From contig JAEZJQ010000105.1 in assembly GCA_023436305.1 (NCBI GenBank), positions 1 through 63,467 on the forward strand: a stretch of DNA of 63,467 nt, written 5' to 3'. Below, one piece after another: positions 34,916 to 44,118 of the stretch (its first letter is position 1; each line of letters begins with the position of its first letter). The notes under the pieces are model-generated. The model ran no database searches and was not told the origin of the DNA. It saw nothing but the letters and a program-made list of their open reading frames with translations. A program made the translations under genes and the position numbers. Source of the stretch: Bacillota bacterium. Its GTDB lineage: Bacteria > Bacillota > UBA4882 > UBA8346.

Positions 34916-35908
34916 CTATCCCACCTGAATATCGGGTTCAACCATTTCAACCACCCGTTGGCTCCATTTATTGCACCGGTCTCCCAGACAAGCGATAAGG
35001 ATATTGGATTGTCTGAGTTCCACCACTTCGCATTGATTGGCGCATCCTTCACAATCAAAGCTGGTGGTTTGTACCGGTTCGGTGATGAGGTTGAATCCTT
35101 TAAATGCGGTATTTTGTTTCTGATATGCCATTTCCTCGCGAACCAAAAGCGCCGCGCCAACCGCCCCCATTACCTCATAATTTTCAGGAATGGTCACCTT
35201 GCAACCCAAAGCGGCTTCAAAAGCCCGCCGTATACCAAGATTGGCGGCCACGCCTCCCTGAAAAATAAACGGTGGTTTTAGCTCCTTGCCTTTTCCCAAA
35301 TTATTTAAAAAATTACGGACCAGGGCATCACATAACCCGGCCAGAATATCCTCCAGGGGATGGCCCATCTGTTGTTTGTGGATCATATCCGATTCCGCGA
35401 ATACCGCGCACCGTCCGGCAATCCGAACCGGATGGCGGCCTTTGGCGGCCCTTTCACCAAAATCACTAATATTCATATTCAAACGGGACGCCTGCTGGTC
35501 CAAAAACGAACCGGTTCCGGCGGCGCAAACCGTATTCATGGCAAAATCACTAACGATCCCATCCCGGATAAGGATTAATTTGGAATCTTGGCCGCCGATC
35601 TCAATGATGGTCTGCACCTCGGGCATGATATTAATACAGGCGATGGCGTGAGCGGTAATTTCATTTTTGATGAGATCGGCCCCCAATAATTTCCCAATCA
35701 GTAACCGTCCCGAACCGGTGACCCCTACTCCGGCGATTTCGAAATCTTTCAGGTTTTTCCATAATTGAAGCATCCCTTTTTGCACCGACCCAACCGGATC
35801 ACCCTGAGAGCGCAAATATAATTTGGCGATCAATTCAGCTTCGGTATTGAGCAGAACAATATTGGTGCTGACCGAACCGATATCAATTCCTAAATAAAGT
35901 CGTTTCAA
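34916..35908 (-). CDS. 2-Hydroxyacyl-CoA dehydratase activase-type ATPase
   Basis: ASKHA-fold ATPase of the HgdC/BcrA/BadF family that drives single-electron transfer to a dehydratase or reductase. The protein is 330 aa. Phosphate motif LGIDIGSVSTNIVLL at the N-terminus. Cluster-binding Cys lie in CAAGTGSFLDQQ and GRCAVFAESD, the positions that bridge a dimer [4Fe-4S] in HgdC. An extra C-terminal Cys-rich end (CEGCANQCEVVE and CLGDRCNKW) could hold another cluster. The two downstream partners in the module belong to the same family of systems. Confidence 0.88.
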   Translation of the reverse strand: MKRLYLGIDIGSVSTNIVLLNTEAELIAKLYLRSQGDPVGSVQKGMLQLWKNLKDFEIAGVGVTGSGRLLIGKLLGADLIKNEITAHAIACINIMPEVQTIIEIGGQDSKLILIRDGIVSDFAMNTVCAAGTGSFLDQQASRLNMNISDFGERAAKGRHPVRIAGRCAVFAESDMIHKQQMGHPLEDILAGLCDALVRNFLNNLGKGKELKPPFIFQGGVAANLGIRRAFEAALGCKVTIPENYEVMGAVGAALLVREEMAYQKQNTAFKGFNLITEPVQTTSFDCEGCANQCEVVELRQSNILIACLGDRCNKWSQRVVEMVEPDIQVG

Positions 35909-35936
35909 ACCTTTTTCCCTCCATAAAACTTGAGTC

Positions 35937-36000
35937 TGCAGTCCATTCGTATTTTAAAGTTAACTTATTGACTGGCAACTTTAGACTTTTGGCTTTCGAT
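35937..36000 (-). repeat. Phrase repeat running into the C-terminus of a CDS
   Basis: On the minus strand AAAGTCTAAAGTTGCCAGTC-like phrases cover the last codons of the HgdB/DUF2229-like gene (encoding IESQKSKVASQ) and continue past its stop. They resemble the noncoding phrases at 31611, 46560 and 49010. Confidence 0.5.
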
Positions 36001-37089
36001 TTTCAACTCTCTTTTCCGCCGGTAATGCAATAGATCGATAAAGGCTTCCAGCCGGGTGCGAATCCCGGCTTCGCCCGCATGCTCGTCGATAATTAACGAA
36101 AGTACCGGGATGGCTAAATCTTTGGTAACGGCGGGAAGAATTTGCATCGCCACAATCTCCGGCATGCAGGTAAATGGGGCCAATTGAATTACTCCCTGAT
36201 AATTGTTGATCCCGGCGCTTACTGAATGCGCCACCGTTTCAATTCCATGGCCGCCGATGAAGTTCCCCAGATAAGGACCGGCCGTTAAATAATGCTTCCG
36301 GTTCCAATTGGGGTGAATCAAGCTTAATAGCAGATGTTCGTGAACCCACTCTGTAAAATAAATGGTACGGGTTACTTCAACCCCCATCTCCCCTAATATC
36401 CGCTCGATTTGAAAATTAATCTGCGGTTCCAGCACCATATAAATCTCACCCAGGAGCATGATTTGCAAAGGCCGGACTCCAGGATTGACGGCTAAAGCTT
36501 TTAATTCGGCAATTCCCCGCCGGTGAACCATTCTAATATCTGCGACCAGATCCACAACATCCAAATCCCGGTAATATTTGTTTTGCAGCTTGTTGGTAGT
36601 GCCTGGCCATTTTTCTAACGGCCGAATCCGGTTGGCCAGTTTATCAAAGTCATCCAACGCCTTGGCTTTTAGCCAAGCCAAATAAGCCGCCCGGATAAAA
36701 TCGGAAACACGATGCCGCGGCAAAAATTGTTTTAATTTCTCCCATAAGTCCTTAAAGTGGGCATCGGGTGATTCCAATATCAATAAATCGATGGAATATC
36801 CCGCTTCATGCAAGATTTCCCGCTGTAACTCCCCGTAATAACCAAAACGGCACGGTCCGGAGCCGCCGGCCATTAAAATCGAATCGGCGCCTGCCTCGAT
36901 GGCTTCAATGTAATTCCCCAGATTGACTTTCAATGGAAAGCAGGCAAACTCAGGGGCTAACTTAAGCCCCAGCGAAATGGTTCTTTGGGTAATAGGAGGC
37001 GGAACTACCGGTTCCAACCCTAACTCGCTCAAGAGAGTCCGGAAGGGAATATAGGAATTCCCCATATGTGGAAAGGTTACTTTTAACAT
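35965..37089 (-). CDS. HgdB/DUF2229-like component of the activase module, protein 1
   Basis: The 374-aa protein resembles the CoA-protein-activase partner family. Cys positions of note: EFACFPLKVNLGNYIEA, GSGPCRFGYYGELQ and LAPFTCMPEIVAMQ. The C-terminal signature DEHAGEAGIRTRLEAF is shared with the next gene upstream (EEHSGEAGLITRVEAF), so the two are paralogues. Both probably bind an iron-sulfur cluster and cooperate with the activase ATPase. The last dozen residues are encoded by a spacer-type phrase repeat and may be a recent extension. Substrate unknown. Confidence 0.75.
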   Translation of the reverse strand: MLKVTFPHMGNSYIPFRTLLSELGLEPVVPPPITQRTISLGLKLAPEFACFPLKVNLGNYIEAIEAGADSILMAGGSGPCRFGYYGELQREILHEAGYSIDLLILESPDAHFKDLWEKLKQFLPRHRVSDFIRAAYLAWLKAKALDDFDKLANRIRPLEKWPGTTNKLQNKYYRDLDVVDLVADIRMVHRRGIAELKALAVNPGVRPLQIMLLGEIYMVLEPQINFQIERILGEMGVEVTRTIYFTEWVHEHLLLSLIHPNWNRKHYLTAGPYLGNFIGGHGIETVAHSVSAGINNYQGVIQLAPFTCMPEIVAMQILPAVTKDLAIPVLSLIIDEHAGEAGIRTRLEAFIDLLHYRRKRELKIESQKSKVASQ

Positions 37090-37097
37090 GATACTCC

Positions 37098-38036
37098 TTA
37101 GGAGGCTCGTTCCCGATATTGTAACATACTCAAAAAAGCTTCAACCCGCGTAATCAACCCGGCTTCTCCACTATGTTCCTCGAAGTTCAGCCGTAAAAAC
37201 GGTTTTCTCGCCGCCTTCACCCTTCGCTCCAGCATGTCGCCTACAATGGCTTCCAAACCGCAACCGAATGAAGTTAGATGGATAAAACCGGATACTTTTG
37301 TCTGATCTTGGCGTAACATCCACTCCAGGCCATCAAACTGGGCACGCCCCATGGTCCAGAATAGTTTTTTATTCAAATGGCCGGAACCTAGGCCTTGATA
37401 AGCCGGTGGGGTCATTTCGGGAGTTAGAAATTGAATTTTGTTAGTGGTTAAAATTTGCAGCAGATTTAAATTAAAATAGGGATCATACAGGCAATAAGGA
37501 TGCCCTAATAAGCCAATCGTGAATTGCGGTTCATTCAGGATACTTTTTGTTGAATGACAGGATTTAACTATGGCTGCCGCCGGTGAATCAACGGCCCTTT
37601 CAATCATTTCCCTGCAATTTTTTTTCGAAGGCGAGGAGATCCCGATTTGAGAAGCGGCTTTTATTAGACTCCGCATCATATCAGGAGCTTTGGGGCCCAC
37701 CTTCACTGTAAGCAATTTCGGTTTCAACCAGGGTAATGTATGGACGGCCAGATCGGGCAATCCCATAAATTTAGGGCAAATAAAAGCATCCCGTTCGACT
37801 TTGATTAAATGGGGGATCATTATGAAATCTACTTGCGTTTCCAGGCTTCGGGCATGGCCCAAAAAAATTTTTACCGGCAAGCATAATTCTTCCACGGCGA
37901 CTTCGGTCCCAGCCACAATGGTCCGTCCATCGGTAGCCTGGGAGATGACGGTTTCACAACCGCATTCCTGCCAGAATCTTTGCCATAAATGTCCGTACCA
38001 GTAATATAACAGTGCCCTGGGGATACCAATCTTCAT
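37098..38036 (-). CDS. DUF2229-type component of the activase module, protein 2
   Basis: The 312-aa protein starts MKIGIPRALLYYWYG, the classical DUF2229 N-terminus. I chose the ATG at 38036 with AGGTG upstream over a GTG 9 nt earlier. Conserved Cys: EELCLPVKIFLGH and LTSFGCGLEAIVGD. It ends in EEHSGEAGLITRVEAFL. In many genomes these domains and the activase are fused in one very large polypeptide; here they are three genes within 3.2 kb. Function is inferred as ATP-driven low-potential electron transfer with unknown target. Confidence 0.78.
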   Translation of the reverse strand: MKIGIPRALLYYWYGHLWQRFWQECGCETVISQATDGRTIVAGTEVAVEELCLPVKIFLGHARSLETQVDFIMIPHLIKVERDAFICPKFMGLPDLAVHTLPWLKPKLLTVKVGPKAPDMMRSLIKAASQIGISSPSKKNCREMIERAVDSPAAAIVKSCHSTKSILNEPQFTIGLLGHPYCLYDPYFNLNLLQILTTNKIQFLTPEMTPPAYQGLGSGHLNKKLFWTMGRAQFDGLEWMLRQDQTKVSGFIHLTSFGCGLEAIVGDMLERRVKAARKPFLRLNFEEHSGEAGLITRVEAFLSMLQYRERAS

Positions 38037-38206
38037 TTGAATCACCTGTCACTCTTTCAATTGATAAATTATCATAAATGTTCGTTTCTAAACAAACTTT
38101 TTCACGCGCGCGGGATAATATGGTATATTTTCTAATCAGAATATTTCGGATCAAAAGTTTGATTTCCTGCTTTTTATGTCGAAGAATGGTGTCAAAATCA
38201 GATACG

Positions 38207-38773
38207 TTAATGGCCATGATTCCGCCGTAATATTTCCTGAACCGCCAGAGTGGTAATTTTAGCGCCATCGGTAACCCGGTCGGCCTCGTCCATCTTCCCC
38301 AAATCACCAATGCCGATAACCACCGGTATTGATAACTGATTAATGATATCCACCGTATCGCCTTTAATTTCTTTGGTTGCACCAGGTTTCGGATTGCCGT
38401 CTTTATTCACCGATTCCTCCACAATTTTTCCATCCCTGGTTACCGAGACAGTGACTGGAACGCCGCCAACCGCGGCAGTGTTTGAGGCTACCGCCAGTAC
38501 TCCCAGGATCTCCAATTCAGAATCCCGGGTCAAAGCTTCCAAAGCCCTTTCACCTTCCCCCCGGTCGCTGGAGCCACAGTCGTCAACCATTACCAATACC
38601 GGGTCATAAGGTGTTTCCTTGATTAAGGCGGCGATTTTTTCGCCGGTAATTTGGGTCGGATTCCCGCCGGAAAGAGATATGGCCCGACCACCGATATTTT
38701 GGGCCACTTTTTCCACCACCCGCTGGGCTACCCGATCACCATCCGTAACAACAATGACTCTCCGTTTAGTCAT
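38207..38773 (-). CDS. spoVAE: Stage V sporulation protein AE (SpoVAEa type)
   Basis: Cytosolic member of the SpoVA set, linked in Bacillus to dipicolinic acid handling. The protein is 188 aa. Signatures: RRVIVVTDGDRVAQRVVEKVA at the N-terminus, SLSGGNPT, TPYDPVLVMVDDCG and EILGVLAVASNTAAV. The other SpoVA genes are not in the window. It overlaps the preceding DUF3189 gene by 8 nt and closes a sporulation-gene run beginning with DUF1614 and spoIIP. Confidence 0.88.
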   Translation of the reverse strand: MTKRRVIVVTDGDRVAQRVVEKVAQNIGGRAISLSGGNPTQITGEKIAALIKETPYDPVLVMVDDCGSSDRGEGERALEALTRDSELEILGVLAVASNTAAVGGVPVTVSVTRDGKIVEESVNKDGNPKPGATKEIKGDTVDIINQLSIPVVIGIGDLGKMDEADRVTDGAKITTLAVQEILRRNHGH

Positions 38774-39215
38774 GGTTCTTGCTTAACTCCTTGGTTTGAC
38801 GTACCAGCGCGGCAATATCCCGGTAACTTCTTTGAATTTCATGGGCCACAATAATACTCTCCAGCTTATCCAGCTTTAATTGATGAAATATAAAGGCGCT
38901 GATTTTGGCAAAATAATGCAGGGTCACCCGGACATTAAAAAATTTCCAATCCAAAGGGTTGGAATGGGCGGATAATATGAAACAAACCGTTTGCAGTCCT
39001 AAACCCCGGGCTTTTCCAAAATGAAGCGTATAAATTTCAGTGTCGAATTCATCCCGCCCCAGCTGTAATGGAATTCCATCCGCGGCTCGACCGGAAAAGC
39101 TATTGATCAATTCTTCAATTGCCGGAACCTGATCCACCGGCAATTTATTTAAATGAATCGCCCCCGCCACCTGCCCAATCTGCTTATTCGTATCCGAATA
39201 ATAAACCATTTTCAA
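38766..39215 (-). CDS. DUF3189 family protein
   Basis: Unknown function, 149 aa. TTG at 39215 is taken as the start, because it gives MKMVYYSDTN (matching MKIVYHCYGG of its neighbour) and has GGGG 8 nt upstream. Family features: AGAIHLNKLP, the central LGRDEFDTEIYTLHFG and GLGLQTVCF. The catalytic-like H or C positions of the sister protein are not all conserved. It overlaps spoVAE. Confidence 0.75.
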   Translation of the reverse strand: MKMVYYSDTNKQIGQVAGAIHLNKLPVDQVPAIEELINSFSGRAADGIPLQLGRDEFDTEIYTLHFGKARGLGLQTVCFILSAHSNPLDWKFFNVRVTLHYFAKISAFIFHQLKLDKLESIIVAHEIQRSYRDIAALVRQTKELSKNHD

Positions 39216-39292
39216 TCCATTTTCCCCATCCCGGCAAAATGTATATGAAATTTATTTCGTATTTCATGTCTTCGTGGTTAGAATGGTTTAAG

Positions 39293-39757
39293 TTAACAAT
39301 TGTGGTGAACTTTTTGAATCGTTCTGCGCACTATCGCCGCTAAAATGGGATATGAAATCATAGTCCCAAAAGTGACAATAGGACGGCCCAATTTAACCAG
39401 ACCTAAGCCCCGGGATGTATAACCACCAGTGACCATAAACAGGTTAAACCGTTGTAAACAGTTTACAAAATAATACTCGTCAGGGTTACCGCCGGTAAGT
39501 TTACTAAATTCCCGGATTAAATCAATGATCAATTGCGGGGAGTTTCTGCACCCCAAGATAAAAATCTCATTTCCCGATGCATCCACTCCGGCTTTTATTA
39601 ACTGCCCATGCTCATTCCAAGTTATTCGATCAAAATGCGGAATTTTTTTAAAATCGGAAAAACGCGGCCACCGGTTTGACGGGAATAACCCGAGATGAAT
39701 TGCCGCCGCGGTTGGCGAGGCGTGAGCGCCGCCGTAGCAGTGATATACTATTTTCAT
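39293..39757 (-). CDS. DUF3189 family protein (paralogue)
   Basis: Unknown function, 154 aa. MKIVYHCYGGAHASPTAAAIHLG is the family N-terminus, followed by FILGCRNSPQLIIDLIREFS and TSRGLGLVKLGRPIVTFG. It is a diverged tandem paralogue of the next gene downstream. DUF3189 proteins occur in spore-forming Firmicutes, and the flanking spoIIP and spoVAE genes fit a sporulation link. Confidence 0.8.
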   Translation of the reverse strand: MKIVYHCYGGAHASPTAAAIHLGLFPSNRWPRFSDFKKIPHFDRITWNEHGQLIKAGVDASGNEIFILGCRNSPQLIIDLIREFSKLTGGNPDEYYFVNCLQRFNLFMVTGGYTSRGLGLVKLGRPIVTFGTMISYPILAAIVRRTIQKVHHNC

Positions 39758-39786
39758 ACCAGTCCGGTTGCCAAGGTTTAAGCCCT

Positions 39787-40911
39787 TTACCCTTGACTAT
39801 CCGGGGGTAATTTTTTATCCGAATCATTTTCCCCGGTAATTTGATCGGCCGGTTTGGTTTCCTCTTCACCCATCGCGCCGGTGAATTCTTTGACAACATC
39901 TTTTAAACTGCTACGATTCAGCAATAAGAACAACCCGACCCCGCCGCCTAACGCCACGATAATCCAAAACAAACTCCGCAAACTGCCCCGGTTTATCATA
40001 CCGGTTCCGACCGGCCCGTAAATAACTTCTTTGGCCGAGGCTGCAAATATCCGGGCCCCGCGTTGGGCCGCTTGCCGGCTACTATTCTCCGTTCCAAATT
40101 CCAGCAAAATGCTCCGGGGGCCCAAATCCTGGTTATACTTGCCCTGGCCGTAAAAAATACCTTTAATGAATCCCGGATTTTTGCGATCAACCACCCTTTT
40201 AATCTGTTTCGCAAAATCATTATTAGCCTGAAAATTGGGGTTTTGCCTGCCAACCACCAATTGGACTTTGGTAACCGGTTGATTATTTACAATTTTGGTA
40301 TAAGGTTCCCTTGGCCCGGCATCGCGATGGACATCGATAAGACACGCCGGCTGGTCCCGCAATAACTGGACGGCGGTTCGGCGAGAACGGTCATAAGCTG
40401 TCCCGTCATGAGGATCATGTGGAGTTCTTAAATGGACTACCGGAATTCCTTGCGATTCCAGGGCATTGGCCAAGGAATTTCCCACTTGAAAAATTCCGCC
40501 CTTGGCAGGTTTGCTGGAAGTCCCATCATTCGGAACATAGGACTCATCCGTATGGGTATGATAAATCCCAACTGGCCCCCGTTGCTTCACTTCCGCCCGT
40601 AAAAAATTAAAGGAAATGATTTCACTGATAAACGCTTTCGCATTGGACCAAAGAGGGGTTGCCAACCCGTTTTTCTTGATTAGTTTAACCAAGGCGGTAT
40701 TTCCCCTGATCTTCACCACCCGGTATAACCGGTTGTTTTCGGCTAGATACTCATCTCCACCTACTACCCGATGGCCTATCAGGGTAATCACTGTTCCATC
40801 GGCACTTTTAAGGGTCATATACCGGCCGGTCATTTCATCCTGGGCTTCAGTCTTCATGACCGGCATGAATAGCAATGTCAACATTAACACCAAACCCAAA
40901 ATACGTTTCAT
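39787..40911 (-). CDS. spoIIP: Stage II sporulation protein P (SpoIIP)
   Basis: Peptidoglycan amidase/endopeptidase of the engulfment DMP complex, acting outside the membrane. The protein is 374 aa. A signal segment covers residues 1-23. Zinc/catalytic motifs: IYHTHTDESYVP near residue 120 (HTHxE type, with Asp between) and CLIDVHRDAGPR near 192. A C-terminal membrane helix lies at about 313-333, unlike the N-terminal anchor of Bacillus SpoIIP, and is followed by a charged tail. It overlaps the DUF1614 gene by 4 nt. Confidence 0.88.
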   Translation of the reverse strand: MKRILGLVLMLTLLFMPVMKTEAQDEMTGRYMTLKSADGTVITLIGHRVVGGDEYLAENNRLYRVVKIRGNTALVKLIKKNGLATPLWSNAKAFISEIISFNFLRAEVKQRGPVGIYHTHTDESYVPNDGTSSKPAKGGIFQVGNSLANALESQGIPVVHLRTPHDPHDGTAYDRSRRTAVQLLRDQPACLIDVHRDAGPREPYTKIVNNQPVTKVQLVVGRQNPNFQANNDFAKQIKRVVDRKNPGFIKGIFYGQGKYNQDLGPRSILLEFGTENSSRQAAQRGARIFAASAKEVIYGPVGTGMINRGSLRSLFWIIVALGGGVGLFLLLNRSSLKDVVKEFTGAMGEEETKPADQITGENDSDKKLPPDSQG

Positions 40912-41597
40912 TGTTCCTTCCCCTTTTCATTCCCATTTTCCAGCGGTGGATGATCCAACGCTTCAGCTAATTCTTCCGGTCTTCCCTCCCGGGCAGCGCC
41001 ACCTTGGAGGGCTTCCCGGCTTTCACCGATAATTTCCGATAAAATTACCGCTAATACTCCAGCGATAATAATGGTGTCAAAAAATCCACCCCCGCCGATT
41101 CTGGTGGGCACATTCAATCCCCGCATCGCCACGGTAAAGATATGAATAATATCCATGCTTAGAATTCCCAAAGTCGCAATAATGAACGCCAATCTCCGGG
41201 AACGTCCAACGATATAGGCGATAACACCGGCAATAATCGCCCATAAAAACTGGGGTTCAATAATACCGTTGGCGGTATCAAAGTTATACAAACGGTTGAC
41301 TCCGTATAGAACCCCGGCCGTCAAAACAATCCCGACGATTGAATGCAGCCATTCTTTTCCGGAACCGGCTTTCGATAATACGTAAATGGCTAAAGCAACT
41401 GGTAGAATACCTCCACCGATATTTAAAGTCACTGTCGGGTTTCGCCAGACCGTAATATCGATAAAACTCCCCACAATCATTGCCCCAATAAAAATGAGTC
41501 CGCCCCGGTCACTCAAATATAATTGATCCAATATCCGATGTGCCAGACCCAAGAATATCAAAATACTAACTCCAACCAATAAAATTATCCCGCTCAT
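40908..41597 (-). CDS. DUF1614 membrane protein
   Basis: Polytopic membrane protein of 229 aa with about seven hydrophobic segments (AHRILDQLYLSDRGG, FIGAMIVGSFIDI, NIGGGILPVALAIYVL, RIGGGGFFDTIIIAGVLAVILSE). The last 35 residues are charged. It overlaps spoIIP (ATGA), so the two are made together. The pairing suggests a role in the same sporulation step, but no mechanism is known to me. Confidence 0.82.
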   Translation of the reverse strand: MSGIILLVGVSILIFLGLAHRILDQLYLSDRGGLIFIGAMIVGSFIDITVWRNPTVTLNIGGGILPVALAIYVLSKAGSGKEWLHSIVGIVLTAGVLYGVNRLYNFDTANGIIEPQFLWAIIAGVIAYIVGRSRRLAFIIATLGILSMDIIHIFTVAMRGLNVPTRIGGGGFFDTIIIAGVLAVILSEIIGESREALQGGAAREGRPEELAEALDHPPLENGNEKGKEQ

Positions 41598-41743
41598 ATC
41601 GTCGCGTCCTCCCTAAATTGTGGTATACATTCGTTATTAATAGGGTTAACCACAACTCTACCCATAGATTTTCCCGGTGCATTTTCTCTTATGCTGGAAA
41701 TTGTGAGGAAGAAACCAAGATAATGAGCATTATTAAAATTCAA

Positions 41744-41775
41744 TGAAAAAGGAAGATCTTCAAAAAAGATCTTCC
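41744..41775 (-). terminator. Terminator of the 737-aa membrane protein gene
   Basis: Perfect hairpin AAGGAAGATCTT/AAGATCTTCCTT with a TTTTTC tail on the minus strand. The A/T-rich symmetry means it may work in both directions. Confidence 0.85.
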
Positions 41776-41835
41776 TTATCAATTCATTATATGACCGGGA
41801 ATAGACTATCCTGGTTATTTATGAATTATCCTCAT

Positions 41836-44049
41836 TTACTTCCGTTTATACAAAATCAGCCGGTGATTCTCAAACAAAGGGCTATACTTATCCCGGAACT
41901 GATTAAAAAAGCCCGGATATTTCTCAATCACGCTTTTCTCAGCCACAACCCATTTTTCCGGCGCACCAAGATGGAAATCATCGGGAAAATCGGTGATCCG
42001 GCCCCATTTGGTGTTGATATCGCCGGGATCGCGTTTAACTAATACCAGTGACTGCCGGATTCCCGTGAAAGTTGGAAACGGAGTGGCGATCCAGGGGTGT
42101 TGTTCTTCGGCGATATGGTATATGGTATCATTGATTTTTAATTTACCGTTATTGATTAACCCTTTTAAATAATCAACCAAACTATAATCATCATCACTCA
42201 TCAGCTTCCGGGAATCCCCCCATCCGTTAAAGTAGCCATTCGCGGCCACATCAAGCTGCGCTTTGGCCACCGATTGCCAACAAATACGGGCGTCATCGTA
42301 AAAATTATATTTCGGTATCAGGTGAAATACAGGGACGACCATTAACAATAGCAAGATTAGGACGGTAAAATCTCTCCACAAAATCTTTTTCATGCCATAG
42401 ATAATCAAAGGTACAAAAACCACCAAAAATGGATTGAACCAATAATTCAAACTCTTGCTCGGCAACTCCTGGCATAAGGAAGCGCCGATGGAATCTTCGA
42501 TGGGAAATAGAGGCAATATATAGAGCGGTATAGCCAGTAGTAAAAAACTTCCAGCAATGAATAATAATGAGGTTCCAAGTTTCAAGCCCATCCGTGTCAT
42601 GGTTTTGTTTTTCCAAAATAGATAAATCACCCGGACCACGGCGATAAACCCTAATATGACAAAGAACGGTAACCGGGTAAACAGAAAATAAAGGGGCGTT
42701 TCATTCCTCCAGTGAAATTGCCATGGAAAAATGGCGGCAACGCCTATCGCCAAAATGATGGCGGCAATTGGAATCCAGCTTTGGATAAATTTTGGAGAAC
42801 TCACCGGTTCCGGGAATTTTTTGGCCCATAAGCGGAGGAAATACAGGCCCAATCCCGAAAGAACTCCCAAGCCAATCCATATGAGAAGAGTTTGCAGTCC
42901 GGAAAAATGTACGAGTTCACGGACTTGGAATAATAGACAGGATGAGATGAATCCGTCAATAATCAAAGTATACGAAAACCAGTAGAAAAAACGGGGTGAA
43001 ATCCAAATCGTAATCAGGGCGGAAACCAAACAAAACAAAATGAAAGAATAAACTCCAATCGTCGGATGGACCAGAGTGGTTGCGCCCAATGCCAAACCAG
43101 TGACAACCGCGAACAATAATTTAACTTTTCCGGTTTCCGCTAACAACATCTTAAAAAAGAAACCGACGGCCGGAATGAAAAACAGCATAACCAACACACC
43201 CGAACGGCCGTGGGGCAGGCTAAAAAAATTGATGCTGAGGCTGAATAACCATACCGCAATGCCGCCACAAGGACTTTCACCCAAAAGATTAGCGGTGAAA
43301 TAGACGGCTAACAATGAAAAAAAGAGGATATAAATCGACGACGACACAATCGCCTGGCTTGCTTGCAGTCCGGTTAATCCGGCAATAAAACTATAAAAAG
43401 CAGTAAATAACGGTACGGAACGGGTTGAGTTGTAAAACGCGAAAGGAAGCGCATCATGAGGTATGTATTGGCCGAAACTTAACACACGCTGGACCGGCGC
43501 TACATATACTTCAAGGATATCCATCCAGGGCGGAACCATGGATGTCAATTGCAATAGAAGCAACGGTATTCCAAAATACACCAGGGCGCTGCTGAACAAA
43601 TGAAAGTCCAGATTGAAATTGATCGTTATACCCCGAACCAACTCTTTAAATTCATTGAAAAAAGCTTTAAGCCGGTATGGGAAAAAAATCACGATAAGCG
43701 CCATACCCCAGATGATAACCGGGATATATAATCCTATAACGCCAACCGTCATCATCATCACAAAAGTGAACAACACCCCGGTGATGAAATAAATCAACAA
43801 CCTGGTAGAAGAACTCAAGTTAACGGCTATTTTTAATATAGAAGAAATAAAGCCATAAATACGCATTCCGCAAAGCAGAATGATAATTATGGCAATACCC
43901 ACCAACAGAGTATTCAGGGCCAATTGAGGTCCGAATTGTGTTAAGGCGTTCAATAAACTATTGATACCCGGTGCTGTTATAACCCCACCCGACAGGAAAT
44001 GAAAAAAAATTATACCAAAGAAGGGAATCAACCATATCAGCTTTTTCAT
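41836..44049 (-). CDS. Large polytopic membrane protein, GT-C-like layout
   Basis: Function unknown. The 737-aa protein has about 15 hydrophobic segments over the first 590 residues, then a soluble C-terminal domain of about 140 residues (YNFYDDARICWQSVAKAQLD onward). Large periplasmic-side loops between early helices and a C-terminal soluble domain recall GT-C glycosyltransferases, but I see no definite DxD in the first loop; DDD occurs later in LMSDDDYSLVDYL. Its promoter TATACT lies only 6 nt before the ATG, and no ribosome binding site is visible. Monocistronic, between promoter and terminator. Confidence 0.75.
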   Translation of the reverse strand: MKKLIWLIPFFGIIFFHFLSGGVITAPGINSLLNALTQFGPQLALNTLLVGIAIIIILLCGMRIYGFISSILKIAVNLSSSTRLLIYFITGVLFTFVMMMTVGVIGLYIPVIIWGMALIVIFFPYRLKAFFNEFKELVRGITINFNLDFHLFSSALVYFGIPLLLLQLTSMVPPWMDILEVYVAPVQRVLSFGQYIPHDALPFAFYNSTRSVPLFTAFYSFIAGLTGLQASQAIVSSSIYILFFSLLAVYFTANLLGESPCGGIAVWLFSLSINFFSLPHGRSGVLVMLFFIPAVGFFFKMLLAETGKVKLLFAVVTGLALGATTLVHPTIGVYSFILFCLVSALITIWISPRFFYWFSYTLIIDGFISSCLLFQVRELVHFSGLQTLLIWIGLGVLSGLGLYFLRLWAKKFPEPVSSPKFIQSWIPIAAIILAIGVAAIFPWQFHWRNETPLYFLFTRLPFFVILGFIAVVRVIYLFWKNKTMTRMGLKLGTSLLFIAGSFLLLAIPLYILPLFPIEDSIGASLCQELPSKSLNYWFNPFLVVFVPLIIYGMKKILWRDFTVLILLLLMVVPVFHLIPKYNFYDDARICWQSVAKAQLDVAANGYFNGWGDSRKLMSDDDYSLVDYLKGLINNGKLKINDTIYHIAEEQHPWIATPFPTFTGIRQSLVLVKRDPGDINTKWGRITDFPDDFHLGAPEKWVVAEKSVIEKYPGFFNQFRDKYSPLFENHRLILYKRK

Positions 44050-44055
44050 ATCAAA

Positions 44056-44084
44056 AGTATAGAAAATTAAAACTTTTTTGTCAA
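44056..44084 (-). promoter_or_regulatory. Promoter predicting a leaderless mRNA
   Basis: On the minus strand TTGACA (44079-44084), a 17-nt spacer, and TATACT (44056-44061). The predicted transcription start falls on or next to the ATG at 44049. Confidence 0.75.
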
Positions 44085-44118
44085 GCGATATTGGTATAAA
44101 AAGCTGGATTGTTTAATG

